A DNA stretch of 64,000 nt. Origin: Notolepis coatsorum. Taxonomy: Eukaryota; Chordata; Actinopteri; Aulopiformes; Paralepididae. The notes beneath the pieces are model-generated. The model did not search any database, was not told where the DNA came from, and saw only the letters and a program-made list of their open reading frames with translations. Position 1 is the first letter of the stretch, and each line of letters begins with the position of its first letter. This document shows positions 29,397 to 39,490 of this stretch, in pieces. A program made the translations under genes and the position numbers. The stretch lies in NCBI GenBank assembly GCA_963971535.1, contig OZ020585.1, positions 157,428,915 through 157,492,914 of the forward strand. The letters run 5' to 3'.

Positions 29397-30407
29397 GCGC
29401 ATGGGCAAGATGACGGCCATGGACGAAACGACGGCCATGGACGAGACGGAGGCCACGGACAAAATGGCAGCTACAGACAAAATGGCGGCTACGGACGAGA
29501 CAGCGGCCATGGACGAGACGGAGGCCATGGACAAAATGGCGGCTACGGACGAGACGGCGGCCATGAACGAGACGGAGGCCATGGACAAAATGGCGGCTAC
29601 GGACAAGAAGATGGCTGTGGACAGGATGACGACAGCGGACACGATGGCGGCGACGGTCGATGTGAGACGGATCGAGACGACGCCCGGAGAATAACGGGAC
29701 AAGAAGACTGCGCTTTCGGGGCGCGGACGGCGGGCACCGCCGGACCGGCCCAGCTGCAGCGGGTCCAGAGAAGGGGACTGATCGTGGACACAGGTGCGTC
29801 GTCCCATATCATCAACGACAGGAGTCGGTTCAAGAACTTTGACGTCACTTTCCACCCGGAGAGGCACAGCATGGAGCTGGCGGACGGGAGACGCACCTAC
29901 GGATTGGCGCAAGAGAGGGGAGACACACAGGTATGCCTCACGGACAGTAAGGGGCGCCAGCGTACGGTGATGTTAAAGAACGCTCTCTACGTACCATCGT
30001 TCCCACAAGGACTATTCTCTGTAATAGCTGCTACTGCAAGCGGTGCCAAGGTATTCTTCGATAAAGGTAAACATTTTCTTGTAGAACCTGACGGTACCCG
30101 GTTTGACATAAATATGTACCGGAGAATATATTATCTGAAAACGGAGTCTAATGACAACGACCAGTGTAATGATAATAATGGTGTGTGTAGCGGGACGGCC
30201 AGTCACGATATTCAGACATGGCACGAGATTATGGGTCATTGTAATTACGAGGATTTACTGAAACTGCAAGTAGTGTCAGAGGGCATGCACATTGAAGGGG
30301 AAAAGCGTGGACCTGACAATAATTTTGCAATGTGCAAAACGGGGAAGTTTACTCAACCGAGATACAGAAATCCCACAGACAGTAAGGGTACCACTTGCAC
30401 TAGTTGA
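29397..30407 (+). pseudogene. Copia-type linker repeat, protease and integrase zinc region
   Basis: In the same phase as gag and directly after the TAG, about 80 codons encode a Gly/His/Asp-rich repeat (GHGRDGGHGQNGGYGRD-like) of 8 to 9 residue units. Then comes the aspartic protease active site LIVDTGASSHIINDRSRFKN (the D lies at 29787-29789) and downstream ALYVPSFPQGLFSVIAATAS. WHEIMGHCNYEDLLKL is the histidine half of the integrase HHCC finger; the cysteine half is reduced to a single C in NNFAMCKTGKF. The frame is lost near 30385-30407. An open frame in another phase at 29377-29694 (MDETEAMDKMAAT repeats) is a shadow of the Gly/His repeat. Confidence 0.8.
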
Positions 30408-31515
30408 CATGTACCTAGCAGGCCCAGTAAGCAACGAGTCCATAGGAGGTTTTAGATATGTACAGTCTTTTACAGACGTGTGTACAGGGGCAGTGTTTGT
30501 TTACTTTCTCAAAGCAAAGAGTGACACACTCCAGGCCACAGAGAAATTCCTGGCAGACGTAGCCCCTTATGGTACAGTAAGATGTCTGAGATCTGACCAC
30601 GAAACCGAGTTCACAAACAGAGAGTTCCAATCACTGTTGAGAAGGTATAAGATAAGACACGAGATGTCACGTCCATATCCCCCACACCAGAATTGGGTGG
30701 CAGAGAGGGAATGGCACACCCTTTTCGAAATGGCTAGGTGTAAGCTAGCAGATAGTAACTTACCTAAGAGCCTATGGCATTATGCGGTACAAGAAGCCGC
30801 TTACATCAGAAACAGGTGTTTTAATAAGCACTCGGGCACCACCCCGTATACAGCGCTGACAGGAAAGAAGTGTAATATTGCCAGAATGCACCGATTTGGA
30901 TCAGTGTGTTATGCGTACCTGCAGGACAGGGGAAAGCCCAAGTCCAAGGATGTAAAAGGATTTTTCGTAGGACACGACAAAGGAAGCCCTGCTTTCCTAG
31001 TTTATCATCCCGGTAACGGGAGAGTGCAGAAACACATGCTAGTCAAGTTTGTCACGAAGGCAACATGTGAGAGCGAGACACAGACAGAGGAGCCAGAGCT
31101 GGACTCCAGAGTAAGGTGTGTAGAAACAGAGACACATCAACCCAGTGAACTTAGTACAGTCGTGCAGACAGACAGTCAGCAACCCCCAGAGGGCGATGAC
31201 GAGGAGCACCCAAGGGTGACATCAAGTGCCCCAAGCAGTGGGAGGTATCCCTCAAGGGAACACAAACCCCCAAAATATCTGACAGACTATGCCAGGAAAG
31301 GGAGTGACGAGGAGGACAGTACACCTACCCCCGTTGAGTACTACTACAGGGTAGTCAGTGGGGTAAACCCGACCTTTAAAGAGGCCACATTGTCCCCCGA
31401 AGAGGGCAGACATGCAGTGGGAGGGAAATGGGTGTATTCAACCAAGTTACCAGAGGGCAGTATTCAATCCAGGAGGGTATTGAAGGCCACGGCAAATACA
31501 AAGTGTGGTTTGTAG
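30408..31515 (+). pseudogene. Copia-type integrase core and start of RT, broken
   Basis: After a frameshift the integrase core continues: LALVDMYLAGPVSNESIGGF (first D), YFLKAKSDTLQATEKFL, CLRSDHETEFTNREFQSLL (second D), HEMSRPYPPHQN and VAEREWHTLFEMARCKLADS (catalytic E), then LWHYAVQEAAYIRNRCFNKH and a GKKCNIARMHRFGSVCYAYL motif. Several residues differ from the copia consensus around each catalytic residue. A charged linker leads to the first reverse transcriptase motif (AVGGKWVYSTKLPEGS), where the frame ends at 31513-31515. The catalytic reverse transcriptase palm is missing. Confidence 0.85.
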
Positions 31516-31790
31516 AAAATTGCTTAAATGCTGAAGGAGGGTACCCCATGTTTAAATAATGAAGAAGGGTGACTAATTGCTTAAATGCTGAAGGAGGATA
31601 CTCCAGGTTTAAATACGGGAGGAGTAGAATCCAGGTTTGAATGTCTGACTAGAGACCATGTTTAAAATACTGAAATGAATCTTATGTTTAATTCCATGTT
31701 TAAGTACAGAGGTGGGTGATTTACTATGTTTAAATACAGAAGTGGAGGATTTGATCACCGCACCAGACAACAATAGAAAGACCTAGGCAG
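31516..31790 (+). repeat. Imperfect short repeats within the Copia remnant
   Basis: Recurring GAAGGAGG and CATGTTTAAAT/CAGGTTTAAAT motifs spaced 30 to 60 bp apart replace the expected RT coding sequence. Confidence 0.6.
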
Positions 31791-32240
31791 GTTAAACCAT
31801 TTTATAGATATGGACTTCGAACAGTCTGCCAATTGTGTAAAAATATCCCAGAAGAGATATGTGGAAAAGATCCTGAGATGTTTTGACTGAAGTAAGAGAT
31901 GTCATAGTATTTTTGCTGACCCCACAGAGAAGCATTGAACTACGTCAAAAATATGTTTTTCGTTATCCCAGTGGTGCTGCAGACTGACAGCGGTGTTTCA
32001 GAAAAGACAACAACGGTGTAAGGCTTAAAGCCTACAGTGATACTATCAGCCTGTGAAGCTGAGTATATGTTTCTAGCTATGACAATGCAAAATGTGTTTA
32101 TCTAGAGCAACTGCTCGAAGTGATGGAGATAAGGTTATGAATATATTGCTCAAAATACAGTAGGTAATTGAAATGTATCCTCTATACCGAATATGGTGTT
32201 TCTGAAGAATGGGCGTTCTGTCCAAAGGTTAAGCACAGCA
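31791..32240 (+). pseudogene. Copia-type RNase H region, heavily decayed
   Basis: ISQKRYVEKILRCF (31847-31890) and then LKAYSDTISACEAEYMFLAM (32025-32085) match the copia pattern (L)SQ..Y...IL..F and the RNase H motif IS.CEAEY.AL. They are in different frames with stops between. A reverse-strand copy of the last 330 bp lies at 48185-48515. Confidence 0.7.
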
Positions 32241-32789
32241 GTGTGTGTAACTGGTTAAAACAGAATTAAGTCATATGAAACGTGTGTTTCATATGGTAAC
32301 AAAATGTAGTTTTTATAAATTGGTGTATGGTTTTGACAAGTGTTTAATTTAGCAAAGGATCTGAGGTGTTCTGATAATTGTGTGTGTGGTTGTGCTAATT
32401 GTGTGTTTTGAAACACCGGGCCCCGTTTTCAAAATCATGCTTAAGCAATCGGAAAAAAACTGTATTGTGTTTCATTATATACATAATTATGTTTCAGTCT
32501 TTAGAGATTAGATTTTTGGGTCTTTTCCTGCCTTTGGTCCGCTTTGCATTCACATCTCAAATGAACCGCAGCGGGGTTCACTTGCAAGAGTGAATGAGCT
32601 TTCACACCACCCCAAACCAACCGGACTATCCGAGGAAATTAACCAGGGTTCGATTAAAGCTTATTATAGTTTATCACAGTATCATGAGCATGTCTTTGTC
32701 AGTGGACACTGGACATGGGTATGGATGGCTCCAGGTGCTGCTGCGTTAAAGTGCACATCTTCAATACCTATCTGTACTATTTAAAAGCA
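32241..32789. other. Unassigned sequence
   Basis: Between the Copia remnant and the hAT transposase tail. Short open frames only. The stretch after 32600 might be decayed hAT coding sequence, but no motif supports it firmly. Confidence 0.4.
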
Positions 32790-33255
32790 CAGTGCAGGAC
32801 ACACTCAAAGGTTATCGCACCTCAGAGATGGCAGTGGACATGTATGACAGGACAAAGGCCATATGTAATGGCCTTTGGATTGAGGAACATACTACCAGCC
32901 AAAGGAGGAAGCAGAAAAGGATGGACGAGTATGTAGTTGAGTCATCTTGTGGCACAAGCTCAGACCTCAGCTCAGGAGATCAGCTGAGACAGAGACTGTT
33001 CTATCCAGTCGTCGACAGAATGCTGCAAGAGCTTGAGAGCAGGTTCTCATGAGTTGGATAACAACTTATGAGAGGCATACAGCCATGTTATCCAGCCTCA
33101 GACCAGTTTCTCTCAGTGGAATTGCTGCAACCCCTCGCCACACATTACAATATCCAACTATTGCCAGAGGACATCACAGTTGCAAAGTGTTTCCTGGTCA
33201 GGACAGGCAGAGATGCAGTCCCTACTATCCAAAGTGTCTTTTCCCTCCTGGATGA
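32790..33255 (+). pseudogene. hAT transposase C-terminal fragment
   Basis: In one frame CRTHSKVIAPQRWQW is noise, but the second frame reads MAVDMYDRTKAICNGLWIEE, RMDEYVVESSCG and DQLRQRLFYPVVDRMLQELE SRF as two consecutive pieces. After a frameshift near 33050 it continues LSVELLQPLATHYNIQLLPE and VAKCFLVRTGRD. This follows the region before the dimerisation domain in ZMYM1/52-kDa-repressor-like hAT proteins (RQ.FY..D....EL..RF then a PF...Y...LE....A). No ends of the parent element were found. Confidence 0.6.
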
Positions 33256-33261
33256 TAATAA

Positions 33262-33594
33262 TATTATTAATAATAATAATGCATTTGATTTATAAGGCAC
33301 CTTTCAGGACACTAAAAAAGTCCACAAATTGGTGAATGAAAAAATTATAGGATCAAATGAAAACTACTTACTAAAAATGGATGTTTAAAAGTACTAAAAA
33401 CCAAAAAAAAATACCAAACACTAAACAAACATTCAGCACAGACAATGGGGATGCTGACATAAAAAAAAAGAAAAAAAAAAGAAATATATATATGTATATA
33501 TATATATTTTTTTTAAGCTCCGGGGCTAGGAGAAAAACATCCGGGGCTAAAGCCCCGGAAGCCCAGGGCTAACGACGCAACTGCTGTGTAGGAT
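33262..33594. other. Simple-sequence-rich interval
   Basis: ATTATTAATAATAATAATGC (33262-33283) followed by a GCACCTTTCAGGACAC motif looks like a short antisense SINE or LINE tail. TA and A runs follow. At 33515-33572 GGGGCTAAAGCCCCGG forms a small palindrome. Confidence 0.4.
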
Positions 33595-33896
33595 TGTTAG
33601 TAACTGTCTAACTGCATATATAACTGTTTACACTAGTAACTGTCTACCTGCATATATAACTGTTTCTACTAGAGGGCGCCCTAGGCGGAGACACTCAGGA
33701 GTACTACCAGGTGGCGAGTATAAGTAGCTATGTCTCCTCCCACTTATTTCTCGTCCCCCTAGTCTCTCAGTGAGAGAAGACCTGTATAGTAACTGCTCTG
33801 CCATGTGAATAATAAACCACGCCGATTAAAGGCTCAAGATAGAAACCATGCCTCTTGACCACATTATTGTCGCCCTATAGCCGAATTCTGTTAACA
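33595..33896 (+). mobile_element. Candidate solo LTR
   Basis: The segment begins TGTTAGTAACTG and ends CTGTTAACA (TGTTA...TAACA ends), with a TATAAG box at 33719-33724 and an AATAAA signal near 33811. These are in the right order for an LTR. A 36-bp tandem duplication (AACTG...CATATATAACTGTTT) lies at its 5' end. No matching 5-bp flanks were seen (aggat versus tagtc), so the boundaries are uncertain. Confidence 0.4.
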
Positions 33897-33900
33897 TAGT

Positions 33901-34430
33901 CTCTGTCTCAAGAGACAGAGAGAGAAACCCTCATTACATGCGACGCAAGTAAGGCACACTGCGTTTCGAGAGAGAGAGAGAGAGAGAGGGAGAGAAAGAG
34001 AGCGAAAGAGACTTTCATTACGCGCGCCGCAAGTAAAGCCTCAAATATACTTCCTTCCGCATCCGCACGTGCGCATTGGTGCGGCGCGTGACGTAATTTG
34101 TGTAATGGCCCCAATCAGAGCCGGATGCGAGGTCCGTGCGGACGAGCGAGGTGACGAGAATTACACAAATTACGTCACGCGCACCAATGCGCACGTGCGG
34201 ATGCGGATTGTGGAAGGAAGTATATTTGGGGCTTAAGCGTGCACTGCGTTTCGAGAGAGAGAGAGAGCGAAAGAGACTTTCATTATGCGCAACGCAAGTA
34301 AGCACGCACTGTGTTTTCGAGAGAGAGAGAGAGAGCGAAAGACTTTCATTACGCGCAACGCAAGTAAGCGCGCACTGCGTTTCGAGAGAGAGAGAGAGAG
34401 ACTCTTCACTACGACTCTAAAACGGTGACG
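33901..34430 (+). repeat. GA-rich tandem repeat, about 75-bp unit
   Basis: The unit contains GCACTGCGTTTCGAGAGAGA, then CGAAAGACTTTCATTACGCG and CAACGCAAGTAAG, about five times. The array is split by the MITE at 34037-34233. Confidence 0.85.
34037..34233. mobile_element. Harbinger-like MITE, 197 bp
   Basis: The left end AGCCTCAAATATACTTCCTT and the reverse complement of the right end AGCCCCAAATATACTTCCTT begin inverted repeats of about 70 bp that include GTGCGCATTGGTGCG and TGACGTAATTTGTGTAAT. The element is flanked by TAA on both sides (34034-34036 and 34234-34236), the 3-bp duplication typical of PIF/Harbinger. It has no coding sequence. Confidence 0.8.
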
Positions 34431-34448
34431 CTGCACGGTCTACCCGCT

Positions 34449-34452
<4 letters not shown>

Positions 34453-34505
<53 letters not shown>
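34453..34505 (+). repeat. (TG)n microsatellite
   Basis: Pure TG tract in the intron immediately upstream of the GALNT-type exon; it ends about 30 bp before the splice acceptor. Confidence 0.97.
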
Positions 34506-34509
<4 letters not shown>

Positions 34510-34537
34510 CTCACTCTGTCCTCTCCTCTGTCCCCAG

Positions 34538-34678
34538 CGTCTCACCCTGCTGCACGTGAACAGTAACCAGTGTCTGGACATGCCTTCTGAGGAGGACAAG
34601 ATGGTCCCCACCCTGAGAGACTGTTCCTCCAGCCGCTCCCAGCAGTGGCTGCTCCGCAACATGACCCTGAGTGTCTGA
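34538..34678 (+). CDS. galnt13: Last exon of a polypeptide N-acetylgalactosaminyltransferase (GALNT13/GALNT1-like)
   Basis: A polypyrimidine tract and CCCCAG acceptor (34521-34537) open a 46-codon exon in phase 0 that reads [40 protein letters not shown] and NMTLSV before TGA (34676-34678). It is the last beta-trefoil repeat of a ricin-type lectin domain: QCLD and the closing QQW motif are the family signature, with the C..C pair in NQCLD and RDCSS. GALNT enzymes are Golgi type II membrane proteins that start mucin-type O-glycosylation, and the lectin domain steers them to glycopeptides. The C-terminal NMTL ending fits GALNT13 best from memory; GALNT1 is the alternative. No other exon of this gene was found in the window, so upstream introns are long or lie to the left. 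Confidence 0.8.
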   Translation, partial: RLTLLHVNSNQCLDMPSEEDKMVPTLRDCSSSRSQQWLLRNMTLSV

Positions 34679-34735
34679 GCTGAGCCCCCCCGGCCCTCCT
34701 GCTCCTCATCTTCCTCCTCCTGTTCCTCCTCCTCC

Positions 34736-34768
<33 letters not shown>

Positions 34769-35170
34769 TCTTCCTGCTCCTCTTCCTCCTCCTGCTGCTC
34801 CTCCTCCGGTTCCTCCTCCTCTTCCTCCACCTGTTCCTCTTCCTCCTGCTCCTCCTCCTGTTCCTCTTCCTCCTCCTGCTGCTCCTCCTCCTGTTCCTCC
34901 TCCTCCTCCTCCTCCTCCTCCTCCTCCTCCTGTTCCTCCTCCTCGCGACACGACGCTCACTGCTCTGTCCTCACCTCCGCCTCCCGCCGCCTTGCTGCAG
35001 CCTCACCAGGTGTCTGTCATGGTGTTGGTCCCACCCCCCCTACTCCTCATGGTGTTGGTCCCACCCCTCCTCCTGTGGGGGCGGGGGGGGGGGGGGGGAG
35101 GGCAGTGTTCAGGGGGTCTGGGGCGCGTCTATGCTTTTACCAACGCGTTCGTGTTTCCGGGTTCCCGTTT
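34679..35170 (+). other. Probable 3' UTR with (TCC)n-rich tract
   Basis: Directly after the GALNT stop. 34690-34945 is an interrupted TCC repeat that creates long proline, glycine and glutamate open frames on both strands. A G run lies at 35080-35099. The polyadenylation site is not identified. Confidence 0.6.
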
Positions 35171-35177
35171 TGCGCTC

Positions 35178-35470
35178 TGATTGGTCAGGTCGTGTGACAT
35201 GTGCACCAATCGTGGGACAGCAAGTTCTGCGCCTATTTCCGGGTCGAACAGCCTGCAAACTACCTAACGCCTAGTTTATCACTGGTTAAGCTTAGGCGAC
35301 TCTTTCGAAGTTGGTTAAGGTTAGAGTTTGGAATCAGGTCAGGCGTTCTAGCGCCATGCTCTAAGACAAACTCTAACCTTAACCAACTTCGAAAGAGTGC
35401 CTAAGCTTAACCAGTGTAGAAACTTGCCGTCCCACGATTGGGCGTACATGTCACATGACCTGGCCAATCA
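35178..35470. repeat. Foldback element, about 290 bp
   Basis: The left half (GATTGGTCAGGTCGTGTGAC, CACCAATCGTGGGACAGCAA, ACTGGTTAAGCTTAGGCGAC, TCGAAGTTGGTTAAGG) is followed by its own reverse complement in reverse order to GGCCAATC at about 35468. The loop is around 35330-35360. Part of the same element recurs at about 53560-53660. Confidence 0.85.
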
Positions 35471-35754
35471 TCTTATGTAAGGCTCCCCCCGTGCATTTGA
35501 TACCGGAACATCAATGCTGCTCCTCTCCATGCGGTTCGTAATCTCACTCCGTGACGCTGGACGGTGACCTCGTCACTCTTACCCCAAACGGGAGGAGTGA
35601 TAGAAAGCGGGGGGGGGGGGGGGGGGGGTGACTGAGTTGTGTGTGTATGAAGAATGTTGATACTGAAAGCACTCTGTACTGTGTAACATCAGCTGCTTAG
35701 CTGCTCTGGTCAGACACACCGTGGTGCAGCTCAGCTGGTACATCTATACATTGT
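35471..35754. other. Unassigned sequence
   Basis: Contains a G run (35610-35628) but no element or gene that I recognise. Confidence 0.4.
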
Positions 35755-36075
35755 AGGGGTGTAACGATGCGACCTCACAATGATTAAATTCGATTACGAT
35801 TCTTCAGGCAACGATTCAATGCATCATGAAATCTCTTCATTTGACCACAATTCGATTCGATTAATTTTCTATCAGTTAATTCCCCAAAAAAGGTTTTATA
35901 CACAAATGTGGCTAGGGGAACTGATTCACTCAGCATGAATGGACTATAGGTCAATAAAAACAATACACAAAAAAAATTAAAAATAAATAAAATATATATA
36001 TTTTTTTAATTTCGATTATAATCGATTCTAACACTTTCAAATCGATGCAGTTGAATCGTCACATTAGGATCGATG
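35755..36075. mobile_element. hAT derivative remnant
   Basis: Begins TAGGGGTGTAACGATGCGAC and has ATTCGATTCGATTAATTTTC and TTTCGATTATAATCGATTC in its interior, the sub-terminal pattern of a common fish hAT derivative. The right terminus is eroded next to the SINE (GAATCGTCACATTAGG). Confidence 0.55.
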
Positions 36076-36081
36076 CATTTA

Positions 36082-36507
36082 CGGTGGTGTAGTGGTTAAA
36101 CACTGTCGCCTCACAGCAAGAAGGTCCAGGGTTCGATTCCCGTTGGGGACCAGGTTTCCATGATGCCAGTTACCCAGGTGGGGTATCTCCCAGGCCTTTC
36201 TGTGTGGAGTTTGCATGCTCTCCCCGGGCTCGCAAGGGTTTCCCCCCCTGATAAAATAAACCCAATGGAAAAACATGCACAACAACAAGATCGCTAACGC
36301 TGTGGCGTCCTTGACGAAGACGGACAGGAGTACTTGGATTGGTCCCCTGGCGCGGCTCACGTTGCGCCTGTCTGCTCCCGGCTGCCCTTGGGGGGGAAGG
36401 GCGACGGGATGGGTTAATCGCAGAGACGAATCGCATACATGCATCGCATGCATGCAGATTAATGACCTCTGAGCAGGTCCTAAATTATTATTATTATTAT
36501 TATTACA
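36082..36507 (+). mobile_element. tRNA-derived SINE B, sense copy
   Basis: Head CGGTGGTGTAGTGGTTAAAC with the internal A-box region at 36085-36095 and B box GGGTTCGATTCCCG (36129-36142). The body has CTTTCTGTGTGGAGTTTGCA, and a 3' region with GACCTCTGAGCAGGTCCTAA leads to a (TTA)n tail. It is collinear over its whole length with the antisense copy at 19947-20365, so it is likely full length. Confidence 0.9.
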
Positions 36508-36511
36508 TTAC

Positions 36512-36845
36512 AATGTACGGTACTTACATGTGTATCACACAGACTATTACAATCTACAGCACTTACTGTACATCTATATCACACAGAGTAATATAAGGTA
36601 TGTTACTTACATGTGTATCACACGGAATATTACAATCTACAGCACTTACATGTGTATCACACAGAATATTACAATCTACAGCATTTACTGTACATCTACA
36701 TCACACAGATTAATATAATGTACGGTACTTACATGTGTATAACACAGAATATTACAATCTACAGCACTTACATGTGTATCACACAGAATATTACAATATA
36801 CAGCACTTACTGTACATTTATATCACACAGAGTAATATAATGTAC
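36512..36845 (+). repeat. About 40-bp minisatellite
   Basis: Units with ACTTACATGTGTATCACACA followed by GAATATTACAATCTACAGC; longer units have CATCTATATCACACAGAGTA. The array is interrupted at 36846 by a hAT and resumes at 39139 and 39781. Confidence 0.9.
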
Positions 36846-36984
36846 TAGGGATGCCCCGATCACGTTTTTTGCCACGGATCACCGATCGTCTAGTTAAGTT
36901 AATTTACTTCTGGCCATTATAGTCAAATTATTTTCCTATGAACTGAAACTCATAAGATCACATAAGGCTAGCATCATTGGGGTT

Positions 36985-37370
36985 TAGTTACAGCTATGAA
37001 GAATGATAGCTAGTTAGCCAATGCTAGTCAACAGCTGCAAAAACGAATGCCAATGATGTTATCAGATGTTGATATCATGAGCTATCAGTAGCTAGCCAGC
37101 TAGATAAGGTTAGACAATGCCTCATGTATTAAACTAAAGTGAATAGTTTACTGGGCCATTTTGTTTAAACAGTAGCTAGGTAGCTAATGTTAGCCAACGG
37201 AAGAACGATAGATAGTTAGCCAACGCTAGCCAACAGCTGTAAAAATGAATGCCAATGATGTTATCACTGAGGTTGATATTATGAGCTATCAGTAGCTAGC
37301 CAGCTAGATAACGTTAGACAACCCCTCATGTATTAAACTAAAGTGAATAGTTTACTGGGCCATTTTGTTG
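36985..37370 (+). repeat. Direct duplication of about 200 bp inside the hAT
   Basis: GATAG(C/A)TAGTTAGCCAA...CAACAGCTG, GAATGCCAATGATGTTATCA, GAGCTATCAGTAGCTAGCCA and GTGAATAGTTTACTGGGCCA occur twice in order, offset by about 202 bp. Confidence 0.9.
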
Positions 37371-38720
37371 AATGTGAAGTCACAAAGGTCTCTGTCCTGG
37401 TTCTGATGGGTTAGAACCAGCTTGATCGTCCTCTGCGTTGTGAATTGAAGTCCCCTAAAAACCCTTGTACTCTCAAAAGACCAAAAGGTCTTGTTTGACA
37501 ACAGCTGAGCAGCAGGAGAAATGAAGCGGAGAAGGTGTACTGGCAGCTGTTTAATCAAAGTTCAGTGTGTATACAAATTACAATAAAGAAAGATTCAAGG
37601 TACCGGAGCACTATGCCGCTCTCGTCCTTCTAAGAAATCAGATTAAAGAATGCTAGTTGATAAATTGTTGATGGTCTTTGTTCTCTGGCTGATGAACAAA
37701 GAAGTCTATTCTCCCTCCAAAAAGTTCTTTGTCTCTTGAGTCTCCTCTGCCGCGTCGTCTGCTCTGTGAAAAGGTGGGGTGTTGTCCTGGTGGTTTCGTT
37801 TCAGAGTCCCCCTCCACCGTCACAACAGTCTCTGCGTGATGTCACCAGAGTGACGTCAGCAGATGTGTTCCTCCAATCCCAGGCCTCTCTAAGTTTGAAT
37901 TTGAATTTGAATTTGAAGATATATATATTCAAATTGAGATTGATTACATAAACACAGAGATATCATTATTGAACAGTTTATCTTGATGCTTCATGAGTAT
38001 CACAGTCTGTTACCATTAAGACTAGTTTCAACCTAAGTAAAACTAGTCTTACTATGCAGGGGATTAAGTCTTCAACACAGTCTTTCTGGCTTTCATTGAA
38101 TATCTACAAACAGTTTATACTTAGCGTTCATTAATAATATGTTCCCTCATGATTTACCAAGATTCTTTAACCTAAAAACCACATTGTGTTGAGTGATTGC
38201 CTCTGAGCTAGTATAATCACATCATATAATCACACCATTCTATTCAGCCTCATCAGTCCAGCCTAACAGTCATATATGCAGGTATTTCACATTGATGGTA
38301 AACCTCCTACCACAGTAAACACACTTAAGTTATTTAACTCAACTTTAAACGGTCTAGGTATTTCTTTAACCTCTTTATTCTTTTCTATGTGGGATTACTT
38401 ACTAGAAGACCAAATGGTGGTCTCATGTGTTTAACTAGGGCTTATCTGAAATCCTTCCTGTCCCCCACCCTGAAGAAACCAGGTGGCTCTTTTGTTCTGG
38501 AACCCCCGAAGGGCTTATTCAAACAGTTCTTTATCTTTTACAGCCGGCTGTTGAGTGGCCTGACACACAACCTTTTGTGAGGGTTCTTGCGTTAGTAAAC
38601 AACCCTATCTATTTAGAGAGACAGGGCCAAAGGGCAGAGTAATTTAATCGCCAGAAGAATGTAACTTCCCCCTACTGTCCCAACTGCTTTGGCCCTTTGG
38701 TTGACTGACTAGGACAGCTG
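37371..38720. other. Unassigned interior of the hAT
   Basis: The sequence changes abruptly after the second duplicate (CCATTTTGTT|GAATG). A short (GAATTT)n run lies at 37892-37918. I see no coding similarity, and LTR ends could not be established, so it may be an inserted element of unknown type. Confidence 0.4.
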
Positions 38721-39138
38721 TTTTCTGATCAAAGCTTAATCTTATGACCTTTTCTATTAGGAAAATTTTTCCAATACCAATATCTTCTATCAAATAATAC
38801 TACAAATGCTTCAGTGATGTTGAAAGAGGAGCTGTCACGACAAGTTGCGGAGGCTCTGCACTTGCTATCTTCGGAGCGAATGAGAGGATTTGTTGACAAG
38901 ACGGTTCTGTGAGGGGGAAGGGAGGGGAAATGCGTGCACTGCACAGCGTGTGTGAGTAGTAGGAGAGAAGACGGAGAGATTCCAACTCCGCTGAGAATTG
39001 GATCATGTTTTTCGCATTGCGTCATCGATCGTTTTTCGCAATCGGCGACTAGAAAGCATTATCGGAATTCCCCAATCTCATATTTATACTGAATATCGGC
39101 CGATACCGATCGCTGGCTGATCGATCGGGGCATCCCTA

Positions 39139-39490
39139 CAATGTACTGTACTTACATCTATATCATACTTGGAGGTACTACTAAACACCACGTCACTACT
39201 AAACACCACGTCACTACTAAACACACTGTCACTACTAAACACACTGTCACTTAGCTTTCACATCACTTAATATGGTCTTCAAACACAATCTGCAACGGAT
39301 CACAATCTGCAACAGATCACAATCTGCAAAAATTCACAATCTGCAACAGATCACAATCTGCAACAGATCACAATCTGCAAAAATGCACAATCTGCAACAG
39401 ATCACAATCTGCAACAGATCACAATCTGCAAAAATTCACAATCTGTAACGGATCACAATCTGCAACAGACCACAATCTGCAACAAGTCCT
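39139..39490 (+). repeat. Minisatellite remainder plus two short tandem arrays
   Basis: 39139-39165 is the end of the 40-bp array. 39177-39250 is a CACTACTAAACAC(CACGT/ACTGT) array with a unit of about 20 bp. 39287-39484 is a CACAATCTGCAACAGAT array of 17-bp units with AAAATT variants, about 11 units. Confidence 0.9.

Larger units (their letters stand above)
36846..39138. mobile_element. hAT with 16-bp perfect TIRs, 2,293 bp
   Basis: Both ends read TAGGGATGCCCCGATC (right end as reverse complement). The 8-bp flanks taatgtac (36838-36845) and caatgtac (39139-39146) agree at 7 of 8 positions. GATCGATCG-type sub-terminal repeats lie inside the right end (around 39100-39130). The interior holds a direct duplication (36985-37370) and unassigned sequence. 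No transposase motif was found, so it is non-autonomous. Confidence 0.9.

Noticed and set aside
29377-29694. Methionine/alanine/threonine repeat protein (MDETEAMDKMAAT)
   Set aside because: It is an out-of-frame reading of the Gly/His repeat that is in phase with the Copia gag and protease.
34671-35180. 169-codon proline-rich frame and its antisense glycine frame
   Set aside because: They come from the interrupted TCC tract in the probable GALNT 3' UTR; no conservation signal can be seen.
36082-36150. Functional tRNA gene on the plus strand
   Set aside because: Same reasoning: head of SINE B, collinear with a second copy at 19947-20365.
39287-39484. CRISPR-like short repeats
   Set aside because: 17-bp tandem units directly abut each other; a simple minisatellite.
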